Assembly (NCBI GenBank): GCA_002917075.1
Contig: NTMA01000001.1
Span: 248,001-312,000, forward strand
Origin: Hawksworthiomyces lignivorus
Lineage: Eukaryota; Ascomycota; Sordariomycetes; Ophiostomatales; Ophiostomataceae
DNA: 64,000 nt
Direction: 5' to 3'
Made by a program: the position numbers and the translations under genes. The notes under the pieces were generated by a model. The model saw nothing but the letters and a program-made list of their open reading frames with translations. It did not search any database and was not told where the DNA came from. How positions within the stretch are numbered: position 1 is the stretch's first letter; every line of letters starts with the position of its first letter. This document shows, one piece after another, positions 13,101-25,355 of the stretch.

Positions 13101-14650
13101 GATGCTACCGATGGCAGGGGCGAGTGCTCCATATCTCACATACCGATAAATTCGTCGCTCGATTTGGCCTATGCTCAAAGTCTGTACACTGACCATGTAC
13201 ATATGTACGCATTCCTCGTGCTCCACAATCGTAGTGTGGGAATGGTACTGCGTACATGTACACCCAGACGAGGTGGATTCGAGTCTGTGCACTCTTTGCA
13301 TCGAGGGCGCAAGCAGGGGTCTGCGAGGCACAGCTGAAGGAAGAGCGTTGAGAATCGGCAGCTAGGAGCCTCGACCGACCTGCAATGACTCGGGCCGTAA
13401 TCAAGGCACGGGAGAGAATGGTAAGAGAGAGAGAGGGTGTTGCCACTTACGGTGTACAGTGAAAGACAAGAAAACGTGGGATGATCACAAGAATTCTCTG
13501 CAAGGAGGAAGAGGAGGGGGGAGAGGGGGTCGGCAGAAAAATTACGGCAGGACAGCGATGTCAAGCAGTACGACGAGAGACAAATTTAGAAGGACAACAA
13601 AAAGTTGGCGCAAGGGCCCAAAACACAGCAGTATATGCGCAGACATAGCGTGTGTCTGGCTGTAAGAGAGGTGAGAATGCGAGAATAAGACGAAGAGCAA
13701 AGGCATGGGAAAAGCCAGCAAGAGACAGTGGCTGTGAAAAGGAGGGCGACGTGCATGTTGCAAGCGCGCGGGTAGGGAGCGCACAATCAATAGCACTGGA
13801 TACAGGGGATGTATTGTGGAGAATTAGTCCTATTCCGGCTAGGTGCTGGTACATCAGCCAATGCAAAGGAATATCTGAGTGGAGACAATTTGTGCGGTAC
13901 TTGGGTAGCTGTTTGGGTGATCTACGCGTGGTCTCTCCGCGCATGCTCGCCCTGTACCGCGCTCCTTTCTTTTTTTACGCTTTACGCCGTGCAATGTACA
14001 GTACATCGTTTATTGTATCCTTATCTTAACCTCATAGGGCTCGCCCACTGCTGATAAAGCCTAAGTAATATACGGAAACCGCTACCGATCGCGCTATTAG
14101 CTAGGCAGTTCGCGAACCGCAGGGGATAGCATAAGGAAAAGGAAAGGGAGACGAGGGAAATTAAATTAACATAGAAATAAACGAAATAGAATGGAAAAGC
14201 GGAAGGAAGAAAACAGGTGGAGTAGGGATCAACTAGCCGAGGACACTGCCCTCCGTTTGTCGTCTCTCTGCCTGCTTGCCTGCTTGTCTGTGTGCCTGTC
14301 TCTTCGTCTGTCCAGAGGAGGATTTGTTTGTGTTCAGGCGGGTGAATTAGATTAAAAAAAAAAAGGAAGAGGAAAATAAAATTCAAATCAAATAAAATCA
14401 AATACAAATAAAATCCCAGAAAATACAGACTGATAAATAACCATTAAGTGGCACATTATTATACTTGCCCTGCTATTAGTTTGCGCTGCGTGCTTTGCTT
14501 CAGACCCACCTAGGAAAAATAGTGAAGGGAGGCGCCACGATCAAGGTACTTGTACGAGTGCTCGTACGTCGTTGGTTTCGGGGAGAAGGAAGGTACCACT
14601 TTTCTTTGCTCTTCGTGTATGTATGTAGGATAAGTGGTGGAGCAGACCCG
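13101..14650. promoter_or_regulatory. Segment with GTAC-core palindromes
   Basis: Several perfect inverted repeats with a GTAC core occur here: GTACATATGTAC at 13197-13208, GTACATGTAC at 13252-13261, ATGTACAGTACAT at 13994-14006 and GTACGAGTGCTCGTAC at 14552-14567. Six GTAC tetramers lie within 78 bp (13184-13261), where chance predicts well under one. No coding sequence is recognisable. I infer a binding-site cluster for a dimeric regulator. No named factor is assigned. Confidence 0.35.
14266..14314. repeat. CTGC/TTGC/CTGT tetranucleotide-type repeat
   Basis: Imperfect CTGCCTGCTTGC and CTGTGTGCCTGTC units form a short low-complexity stretch between unrelated flanks. Confidence 0.5.
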
Positions 14651-17600
14651 ACAGTTTGGTAGAGGGTGGGTCAATCAGGCAGCGGATTGGATAGAGCGAG
14701 TCCTGCCCTGTCTTGCTGTTTTGATTTTCGTTGCGTGTGTGCTCTTATTGACTTCCTTTCCTTGTCTTTGTGAACTTTTTCGCCATTCTGATTTAGTATC
14801 TCTTCTTGTTAACGTACACGGTCTTTTCAATCTCCCACTTACCTTCCAGTTTCGTTTTCTAGCGTCTGATTCTGGCTTTCTCTCGGTCTCTTTGACCTGC
14901 GGCAGAGACGTGTCTGGGCTTTACTCTTATTTCTTCGTGTATTCACGGCGTGCTACCTTAATGTATTCATTTTCTTCTCTCTTTCTTATTCTCTCAAATC
15001 CCCCTTGCATTCTCTGATATTTTCTCGCCCTTGAAATTCTCTGCGGTCAGCCTTTTGACATGTTCCGTGGGGGAGGGGACAGGGTGAGAGAAAAGACAAG
15101 GGTGGATGGGAGACAGGTGACTGAGACGAGTGACAGAAGCGAGACAGAAAATATCGCCCAATTTCAAATGCCATCTCCACCCCGGTTTGCGCCCTATGCA
15201 AAATATGTCTGTATTCTTTTTCTTGTAAGCATACGAGGACGCGGTTTCTTGGCTTTGTGACTGTGTCATCGGCGAATATTAGAGTCTAGGGCAAGCGGCT
15301 GGACTTGTTGTTTCGGCCACATCGGACTCGCACGTTGAGATCGATCTCGACTTTTTGTAAAATTTTTGTTCATATTAGTCACTGCAAGGTATCCTTCCAA
15401 AAACTAAAATGGTAATCTCCCTATGGTGTCCCCCACAAGCTCTGAAATACGAGTAGATCAACGCACACGTGTATTTCTTCACTAGGGTCCCCGGTTGTTT
15501 CTGCGTCTACATTGTCAAGCTTGTTAAGAGGTGCTTCATGCCCTTTCCCATTCTGATTCATCATTACCACCTCGGGAAATACATCTTCTTTCGCAGCTTC
15601 TTCCATCCTCCCCAATCTTGCTCATCCCTTGCGTCTATTGCTCCGGGAGACGTTCCGTCTTGGCGCTTGTTTCTCCTTTCAGTCTTTGTGCGGCCACTCT
15701 TTCCATGGTCCGCACGTTAGCGAGACTTGTCCGCGGCATCTCGCAGTCATCTGATTTTGAGACGCACATGCAAGATAGCCAAACTGAAAGGCCAAACACG
15801 GCGGGACACTACACGTTGTAATTTAATTTTTTCCCCTTCGAACTGACAAATGCGGAAACAACGAAGAGCAGTACTGACAGAACAAGTAAGTAAGTATATG
15901 GCGCCAGTCCTAAGGAATATGCAAAGTGCCATTGACAGTCATTTACAACACGGTTGTGCCCTTGCACTCTATCATATTCCTCTTCTAATATTTATTCATC
16001 TGCTAGTTGTTTGCTGCCTGGCTATCTGCTTTCGATCATCAAGTGCAGTCGTTCTGCGGCGCAAAGTCTGCTTTGCCACAATCTTTTTTCACCGTTCCTC
16101 AGCAATTTTTCAACTTCTTTGCATCTATCTATTCAATGATTATCGATTTTAAATTACTTGTCTTCTAACAAAGAGAGCTCGTGTCCTTGTATTCCTTCCC
16201 AAGCAATCGTTTTCTTGGCGCCATAGGCTTAGGCGCATTTATAAAACCTTTCCTCGGCGAAGAGGTCATCCTGCACCGTATTGTATGGGAAGTTCTTGCT
16301 GTAGTCTTATCTGCTTCATTTAAATCTTTTTGGAGCTGTAGAATTTCATCTATTTATGTTTTACAACGCCTCTCTACCAATTTCTCGATTTTCCCCTCTC
16401 TGCCTTGCGTGGCAATGCAGGAACGAATTACCTCATTCTACCTAGTATGCCACCCGGCTTTTATTATTAATAATATTTTATATGGGCCTATGTATACTTC
16501 GTAGGCCTATGTCAAAACCCTGTGAAGTACGATCGTGTCGGGAGCAGGTGGCGCGGCTTAATACTTCTCTCCCCTAGCTTTCCTCTTTTTCTCTGCAAAG
16601 GATCAATCAAGATCCACTATAATTCCAAGGAGGGCTCCATCCCTAAGTACCAAAGTATACAAGTTCTGTGTAGACTGTGCCCCGAAGACTACACAGAATG
16701 TGCTATGCTTGAGAAGGGGGACGGGCTGTTTCGTCTTGACTCTTGGCCCCGCAAAACTTTCCTGCTGTGTAGCCACACGGCTAGCCTCTTGCTTCCAATC
16801 CCTCTCAAAAATTTCCCCTGGTTGCTACATTTCCAGCACTTCTACTTGTATTCCTGCCTATTTTCTTTTTTTGGTCCCTCCTGCTCCGTATCTCTTGATT
16901 CCTGAGCTTTCTGTGACACTCCGTGCCTATGCATTTCTTGTGTACGTAGTTTTCTTTTCTTTTCTCTTCTCTTTTCGTTTCTTTTTTTTTTCTGGTAATT
17001 TTAAAATTCATATTTTCTTTTTATACGTGGTTCTTTTACCCCTTACAACTTCCCGCATAGTTCGGTTTGTTCGGAAACACACCCCCTCTCTAAATCCTCT
17101 ATAGCGGGAACGAATTGTACACCCCATACCACATAGGCCATCCTATGGATTCTAACGGTTCTATTTGACTTAGCTTCGACAGCCTGATATTCTATCAAGG
17201 AACGTGTGCTAAAAGTTTAGCGTCGTAGCGTGGTCTTCATGTGTACGTACTCATACAGTAGTGCTGTGTTCCCTACCTCGATTTTTTGCTTTTTTCTCGG
17301 AGCCGACCCCACGGTGGAGTATCCGAATGCTCCAGCCAATGTGGTCTGGTGCTTTTTGCTGTTAGCCATTTCTTAAACTGTTTACTATTTTCCCCAGCTT
17401 TTTTTCTGTCTCCCCATCTTCGTGGTCTATTTTGCCCGTCTTCACTTGCGATAAATTTCAAATAAACAACGATGGCCGGAAATAATAGAATCCGATTGCT
17501 GTCGCAAAAACACACCCTACGCGGCCTAGGTAAGGGAGACACGCCCCGTGGCAGTACTTCGACGGCGAAAAAGAGCGGCGAAGGGCTGTGATAAGGCCCA

Positions 17601-20600
17601 GCTCTGACGCAGGTGGGCTTTTTTTTTTTTTTTTTATTCCCTCCAGGTGTTACTTGGTCCTATGGCATCTTCGTACTTGCATAGATTTTTCATCGAGAGT
17701 CTTTTGTCATAACCTCATTCCTTTCCCTGCTTGTCCGTCAATGCTGAGCATAGAACTCCAGCTGCCTGTCAAGTCGCAAAGAGTTTAACCTGCTTCTCTT
17801 TCGATTCTATTTACCCTAGAAGTATACCTTCTGAGGCGAGCAAACTTCGCTCCAATTACAGAGTTGAGGTGTTGCTCCAGGTACGGATACAGGCCGGGAT
17901 TTACTAGCACCTCCAGGTAGTTATGCATTGCGTGCCCGTTGCCCTCACCTTGGTCTTATCTCATTCGCCTTTCCCCTAGCAAGCCACAACCCATAGCTGC
18001 GCTGGTAGTTTGCTAATATAGAGCGTGTTGATGGCAAAATTTCTTGGCACTTGACTCTTGGATACCCGCATGCATCTCTGCACCTTGCCCACAGGTGAGC
18101 TTAACCCAGCCCGATCCTTCCCGTGCCTTTTGAAAAGCTTCCTTGCTCCTCTTCCCCTTCTTTTTACCCCTTCCTCCCCCACTCCGGCCCCCCTTTCCTA
18201 AGTCCGCGCTGTACGATAGTGATAGGTGAGCTGCCCAGGACTGGGATTGGCAATGGATGATCTACAAGGAGACCCCGTTAAACGGTGCTCAAGATTTGTG
18301 TTCTACACTTTTACGCTTTACTACTTTGAACTTGTAGCTTTCTGGGTGTAAAGCCATCTTCCAGGATGGAAAGCCATGGTTTGCCTTTCCGAGTGCATGA
18401 AACAGACTGACACCTGCGTATGTATTCTAAATCTTTTGTCTTGTATTAGTGAAGGCTTCAGAAACTGTCATGTGCCGTGTTTCAAACTTTTCACAACTTC
18501 TTTCCGTGCCCCATGCCCAATGCTCCAGGTCTGGATTTCTGCTTGCTTAAGGATTTTTTGTTCTATTTCTTTCTAGCTTCTGCTCTAAGAAAATCATTGC
18601 TCGTTGGCCTCGCCAGGCAGTCGACGTTACCTGCTCTCCAATTTATCTCGTTGAAGCATGCAACCGCTTCTTCTAAATCCTTCGTTCCCACTTTTGTCTA
18701 CTCGCACGGCAAGCCGGGTTTGCAGATCTGAGGAAAGACAAAAGGAGAAGGACACAGAGGAGGACTATTTGGCATCCTGGTGCCGAGTACATCCGCGCGT
18801 TTCGTGCGGTAGTCTGTTCTCCATTTCGTTCAAAATCGTCCCTCGCTCTACTTGCCGTCCCCACTGCGATTGTCTTCTAGTAAGGCCACGACTCAAAGCA
18901 GCATAGTAAGCTCGCCAGTCGGCTTATGTTCTCTCCTTCTCGAGCTTCGGTGGCCGACTTTTAAGCGACTTTTGGCGCCCTCTCCACTTCGCATGCGGTA
19001 TCTGCCAACCGTGGTCTGTACATACTCGCGGTACTTGCCTTTTTGCCTCTTTTTCCTGCTCTTCTTTTTTTTGTCTTCTCCGCTTCTATTGACGTTTTGC
19101 TATTTATATTGGCGATTCTATCCGGCTTGCAGCGTGAACAGACATTATCATGTCTTGTATTAGTTGTATTTTGCCCTCTCCCTTCACTGCGATCTTTGCT
19201 CTACGCTATTGCTGCCTGTCTTTCTCTTTTTTTTTCCCTACACACCCCCACCATCTCAATTGCGAACAGCCGCACAACCCTTTTTTACTCACCATCGCCC
19301 CATTCTTAAATTCCTCCTCTTTTTTCCCGCCTTTGCCCACACCCCATGCCTTAGTTCCGCACCCCCCAAGACTGGCTTTCTGTAAGGGCCGCGGCCCCCG
19401 TAAACCAATGTTCTCGAAATACAAGGCGGGCACCTGGGCTCGGCGGCTACTTTAATGTTTAGCGTGTATGTATGTAGCTCGTCCGGCTCCTACGAACTCC
19501 TTCCAGCTGCGACCCTTCCCCAAGCAAGACCCTGCTCAAGCTCCTTCCCCCCAGATGCTTGTCCAGACAGCGCAATATTTATAATGATTATTGTAATTAT
19601 TATTTTGCGTACCGTCTCATTCTCCACCGCCGCTAGAAAATAGACCGTTGTTAGACGAAAAGCAGACATAAGCTCCATGTTGCCGCTTTACCATTCGCTA
19701 CAGATATGCGAAATGAGAATGCGTGAACAGGTACGGATATAGCACCGGTACGTGACTTTTCCTGCAAGGTGCGCCTTCGCGTGTAGTGCGCTGTATGGCA
19801 AAATTGCGGGCCTCACATTTTCGTGTACAAGGATGTTGCTCAGAGCAAGGGGGGGTGCAGTGAGAAATTCTGCAGCAGCTTAGCAGCAGGGTGCAGGGTG
19901 CCATGGCAGTGCCAACAGCAGATGGCTCGGGGAAGAACACCCATGTCAAGTGTGTGCTTCTTCTATTTTTTTTTTTCCTTTCTTTTTTCCCTCTCTTTTT
20001 TTTTTTTTTTTTTTTTTTTTTTGGCTGTTTCCTTTTGCAGGCTCCTCTGCACACCCCCCAACTGCGTCTTCCTTAGTGTGTCGATCAAGAAGTATTCTGA
20101 ATACAGCAGTCGGCCTGCTTGGTGCGTAGTGTACATGGCATCTTCTCGTTTTCGGCCGTCGTATTCCACTTCCTCGCGCGTCTGCCTTCTCATATTTCCA
20201 TCTAATCTACACATGTTAGCCTGCGCCTTTGCCTTGTGCCATGCTCTTCTGTGTGTTTTTTAAAATCCTCATCCTTTCCCTGTCGTTTCGTTATTCTTTC
20301 CAACTAGCCTAGACCAAGCATCTATACAAGATATTATTGTCATTGCCACGCTGCTGCCTGTATGATAGATAGTTTTATTCAATCTTTAAGCATTTTTGTT
20401 CAGAATCAGTAATATACAAAAAAATCTAATAAACGAAAAGAGTCACGACGAGAAGATGGAGGCCGGAGGGCCTGGTACGAAAGCCGTTGAAGCAAGAGAT
20501 CCATGTCATGGCCCCCAAATTATGTGGAAAGAAGTACTTACATGGCCTCACTCCCTCCTTCCTGTCCGGTTTTCGTAGTTTCCTCTCTTTCTCCTCTTCA

Positions 20601-21466
20601 CATCTCCTTTATTCTCGCCTCCATTGTCTCCCCGTTTATCAAGGATTGATTTCCTCTTCCTCCCCTTTTTCATATTTCTTTCGTCCCTCTTTGATCCTTC
20701 TGTCTAAGTCACATACTATACAACTCTTCGGGTCTAATCATTGTCGTCTGCTTTCTATGCTTCCCTGTCTTGATTCCGGCAGACATCGTCTGGCCTCTGT
20801 TTAGATCCACCGGCATAGGATTCTCTGTCTCCCCGGAAGCGTCTCTCGACGTGTACTATTCATCTCTGCATCGTCCTGGGCTTTGGCACAGGTTCGGCAA
20901 TACAAGAGTTGGCTGCGTCCATTCTGAGACGCATTTCTGTTTTTTTTTTTCTTTCTATATTTACATTCTGCTGTCCTGACTCTCTATTGCCTTGACATTT
21001 CGCACACACTTGACTGCTCCTTCATACGCGCCTTAGTGCATCGTCATCGAAATTGTCTCAGACAACTGCTGCTTTTGGATTCGCCAAACGGGTCTAAGAG
21101 GTTTGAAAGAAAGTGAGACCAGGGAAAAAAAACTTAGCAGAGACAGGAAGAACAGTCTGTCTCTTCTAAATAGTCCCTTAGTGCATCGCACACCCTTAGT
21201 TCTTCCCATTGGGAAAGACCAAAGACACAAAGAGGATCTCCTACAAAAGAAAGCCAAAGACGGAGCAGATTATTGCAACATCTGCCTCACTAACACATTT
21301 CCCGTGGCTTCCTTCACCTGTTGCTTCCGCTTTCTCTGTCACCTCTTTCGTGACTGCTTCTCTTATTTGCTTTGTTACTTGTCCTACAGGCCTAAGGGGC
21401 ATTCTACGCCCGCGCACCGGCGCATGCCAGATCCTCCAATCTAGTCTCGGCAGCAATCGAGGAAAT
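14651..21466 (+). promoter_or_regulatory. Long pyrimidine-biased upstream region of the HTH regulator gene
   Basis: For almost 7 kb before the next start codon the + strand is visibly rich in C and T. It includes long T tracts at 17619-17635 and 19996-20022 (27 T). ORFs of up to about 146 codons exist, but they are Leu/Phe/Ser/Cys-rich translations of CT tracts and look like no protein. A long promoter with a long, perhaps intron-containing, 5' leader would produce this pattern; an unannotated non-coding transcript would as well. Several short upstream ORFs would lie in any long leader. Confidence 0.4.
19966..20022. repeat. Long T tract
   Basis: A T-rich stretch ends in a run of 27 T. Reads are likely to be unreliable here, so its length may be an assembly estimate. 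Confidence 0.75.
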
Positions 21467-23996
21467 ATGCAGATCAACACAAATATGGATCACGTTGGTT
21501 GCTCTACCGTTGCTTCAGAAGCTACTACCACATACGCTACTCATCATGATCTGACCCCTTACAGTGCCGTAAGTGCTTTGATTTCTCTTCTGCACACGTT
21601 CTCTAGTTTAGCACATCTTTAGGGAGGAAGAGGAGAGGGGGCAGGGAGGCTTGACTAGTCTGTTTTTGCCTCCTCTCATCTAACACGCTATCGAGCTACA
21701 CCCCCATCCTCTTTCTTTCTCTTCCCATTAATATCTGCTATGTACTTCCTTTTGTCTTACACCTGAACCTTTAACCCCCACTCTCTCTTCTTCTCTCGCA
21801 CAAAACCACAGCAAAAAGAGTTGTTAGAAAATTCTCTACCAAAACCATAATATTGGCGACATCGACGCAATGCATATATAAAGACTGACCTTTGTTGGCC
21901 GATGCCCTTGTGTCCTCCTTCAGCAGGTATCTAGTTTCAACTTACCTGCTACGGCAGATTCAACATTGCTCACGCCAACATCCAGTTCTGGTTCACCATC
22001 ATCCCGTCACTTAAGCTATCAACACCCACAACAGCAACAGCAGCAGAAAAATTACCAACAGAATAACATCCAACTTTCTCAGAAGGTCTCCAAAGTCATC
22101 CGGCCTCTGAACACAGACCCCTCTTCATCGTTAACATCTTCATCTCATTCCATTCATCACAGCTACGCCCACCAGCAGCAACTCACACCGCCTGCCACGT
22201 CGAGGATGCTCTATCCCTACGACGCCTCTAGCCAGGCCGAACAACCGTCGCCGGCTAGTCACCTTGAGTATAACAACTACATCCATACATCACCAAAGGA
22301 GGACGACATTCCAGCTCACATCAGCACCTATCCGTTTGGCTCGTACCACGTTCCGGTAACCTCTGAAGACGCAGGCAATTCAAACATGGACTATCCATTC
22401 ATGAACACAAACACCAACGGCTTCTACCCGCAGCGGCCACTCCCTCTGCGGCATTCTTCTTACGTTCAGCAGTCTTCGCAGCAGCCCCATAGCCACTCGG
22501 TCTCTTCAACATCATCGATGCATCAGCAGCAGACGCACCAGGCGCAAGTCCTGGCTCCGCGCCTCTCTCAGCCCAACCCTGAGCTATATCGTCCTGGCCG
22601 TGGCTCACATATGGCAGACTACCGTGATGCACCAACTTTGCCTTCTACTGGTCACCCGGAAAGCCCTGCTTTTGTCTCTACGCCTGGGGCATCCACCAAC
22701 GACATTCGACGAGTTGCTCCGGTTACTTCCAGCCCAATCTATGACCGCACTACACCCAGAAGTCAGCCAGGCATCGCGAATGAGATGAACAACATTGTCC
22801 GCAGAAATCCAACTAGAGGGTACAGTCCAGTTCAGGGCGATCCAGAGGTTGATGTCGGCACAGAGCTGAGCGCTGATGGCAGTGCTACCGCTCAGATTGT
22901 TGCCCGGGCCACTACCAATCTTTCTCACGTCGTCCTCAGCGATAATGCGAGTGCAGAAGAACAGTTTCTTTTCCAGCTGCACCAGAAATGCAAGGGGACT
23001 CGTGGTAAGGGGATGTGGGATGCCATCGCCACTCAGTATGCCGAAAGGTACCCGGGAACCCCATCTGGCACGGCAAAACTCCAGATGAAGTTTACGCGGG
23101 CTTTCCGTAAACACGTCTTATGGCCAAAATCTGAGGTAAGACATTACTTTCTTGTTCTTCTATAGTATCAATACCTTCTTCTCTTGTCCGCTGCCAAATA
23201 TAAATTCTAATCAGGTAAATAGTACGAACTGCTCATGCAAGTATGGCGCGAAGACGAACAGCAACGGTACACTCGTCTCACGGAAGCCTTGAAAGAGAAA
23301 GGCGGAGGCAAGGTATGGGACTGGAAACCCGTCGATATCGAGGGGATACTAGTCCGGCTGGATATTGAAGATAGAGTCCCAGACGAGACAACAAGATCAC
23401 GTCGTCGTCGCCGCAATAGCAGGCGCCAGTCTGCTCTGCCTTCGGTTGGTCATCTTGCCGCTGCTCAACAACAAACGCGTCACGATGCAGCTGCCAATAT
23501 GACACAGACATGGACCAGCACGTACAGCCCAGTCACGATGGCTCATCATGCTCAGTATGCACTCCCTAACCCTCATCACCGCCACCAACCCCATAACCCA
23601 TCTTCTTCATCCCCATACGAAATTGGCGAGACAGCTGGTCTTCAAACAGAGGCAGCGTACACCTCGGATCTAGACAATGAACTTTTGGACCAGCTGGAGC
23701 GTAAATATGGCAGCGTGGACGAGAGGACTTCTACCGTCTCTCCAGAGCGCGAAGATATGCATATGATGGATGCTGGTGCCGTCTCTGCCTCGAGTTCTGG
23801 TGCTTCTAATACTCACACGACCGTGGGCGTGGATGGCACTAGTGGTGTATCGCTGCCTCTCCCGCTGCCATCCACAGCTACATCGGGTGGCCACTATGGT
23901 ATGGCCGCTGGCCTGTCTGCACGTGGGGATAGAATAAGCCGCGACTCCTATGATCAGCTGAACGCATCACGCATTAAGACAGAGCTATACAGATAG
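21467..23996 (+). CDS. Putative nuclear regulator with a Myb/HTH-like core
   Basis: Exons are 21467-21568, 21927-23135 and 23223-23996, all joined in phase 0, giving 694 aa. The start is the first ATG in frame near the donor; Met7 is an alternative. Acceptor CAGCAG allows a one-codon shift at exon 2. The N-terminal 370 residues are low-complexity (Gln, His, Ser, Pro, Tyr), typical of fungal developmental regulators. A compact conserved-looking segment at about 375-487 runs across the last intron. It has an acidic helix with EEQFLFQLH, a GKGMWDAI turn, a Lys/Arg-rich helix ending KHVLWPKSEYE, and an RYTRLTEALKEKGG...WDWKP segment, then a basic run of RRRRRN type. This looks like tandem helix-turn-helix DNA-binding folds. 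The tail is acidic/Ser-rich. I do not recognise a named orthologue. The unusually long upstream region fits a developmental switch gene. Confidence 0.8.
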
Positions 23997-25355
23997 TCAT
24001 TGTCTAGAGCTTATAGCTCTTTCTTATGGTGCCTAGGTGGCTGTGATTTCTTTGTTGTTGTCAAACTTTCGCTATTGGTCCTTGTTTTCTTACGGAATAT
24101 CTTTATTCTTCTTCAGCCTTCTCTTATTAGGCGTACTCTTCTTCTTTCTGCTTTTCCTGCTGATCGATTTAATCTGGCTCGCAGAAATTGGAATATAGGT
24201 TCGGATCGCGTTCTAGAATATGGATTAGCCCATGTTATTGGGATGCGGGACGATTAGGGAGAGTCTGGCTTTCACTCTCACGTTTGGCTTTCGCTTTGCT
24301 GATTTTCACTTCAGCCTTTGTGCTGAACGTTTTACGTGTGCTTCTCTGAATTTTTTCTTCTTCTTGTGTCGGTTCAACTTTCTTATCTTTTTATTATCGC
24401 CAAGTTTCATATTTAGGATGGGCAACCAGAGGATACGTGTGGGCGGAGGTCTTCTTTACTTATTTCGAGCTGGATAGGACAAAACTTTTCGGTTCTAGTA
24501 GTTCTTATTGAATGATAGGTTTTTATACCCATTCATATTTAGCAGATTCATTCAAATTTCTTCTGGATTCTTGATCAGTCGTTCACGCGACTATTTCTCT
24601 TCGCTGGTGATGATTATATACTCCTAGAACGAATTCTAAAAAAGGAGTTGGAGGAAGTAAAAGAAGACTCAAAGGAATATTGTGACGCATGAAAGGTACA
24701 TCACATATATCTAGATTCACTACCGTTATTGTTGGCCTTACTCAAATAACACGAGACGGATAATGACCAGTTGGCAAGACAAGATTTCACCTGCATTTTG
24801 TTGGCTCGCCTGTTGGGACAAGGAAAGCGTAAAAGGCGGAGAGCATCGAAGAAATATTATGCCGAATATCAAAGATCTCAAGGAATCCAAGGTTGTAGAG
24901 ATGTTGAAACGCTTTCAGCATCTCTCCGCCATTCTTGCAGACAGCAATCTGGCTTTTACAATATATGACCACTGGGAGCACCCCTACAAAGAACCCGGCG
25001 TCTCTGCGAGTATGGGTCGGTGGATATAAATTCTGCCCCGATCTTGAAGGCTTTATTTGCTGTAATTGCCGGTTACCACAGGGTTTGGCTCGTATATATC
25101 ATATCTAGCATTGACAGCCAAGACATAAAAGATAAAAAACAAAAAGATGAAAAGAATAAAAAGAAACTCCTATCGTAATGCTTTTTGTACACACAGAAGA
25201 TATATGTACATGCCCATGCTCGTTTGTTTCCTATGTCTAGCTCGGCTTGTGCCTTTTGCGCATACCCGCAGCCTGCAAGCCCCAGAGGCTGTCTTTCAAA
25301 GCCGCTGCCGTTGGCCGCCTCCGTCCTGCCTTCGTCCTCCTCTGCCGCTGTCTTT
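23997..25355. other. Intergenic region between convergent genes
   Basis: It lies between two 3' ends and probably holds both 3' UTRs. An 88-codon ORF at 24763-25029 and an overlapping 65-codon ORF have no recognisable domain and mixed composition. I see no further structure. Confidence 0.55.

Noticed and set aside
16700..20263. ORFs of 134 and 146 codons in the gene-free region
   Set aside because: Their translations are Phe/Leu/Ser/Cys-rich readings of CT and T tracts. There are no domains and no plausible splice partners.
24763..25029. An 88-codon ORF after the regulator gene
   Set aside because: It has no recognisable domain, and an overlapping frame is equally open. It is probably 3' UTR or spacer.
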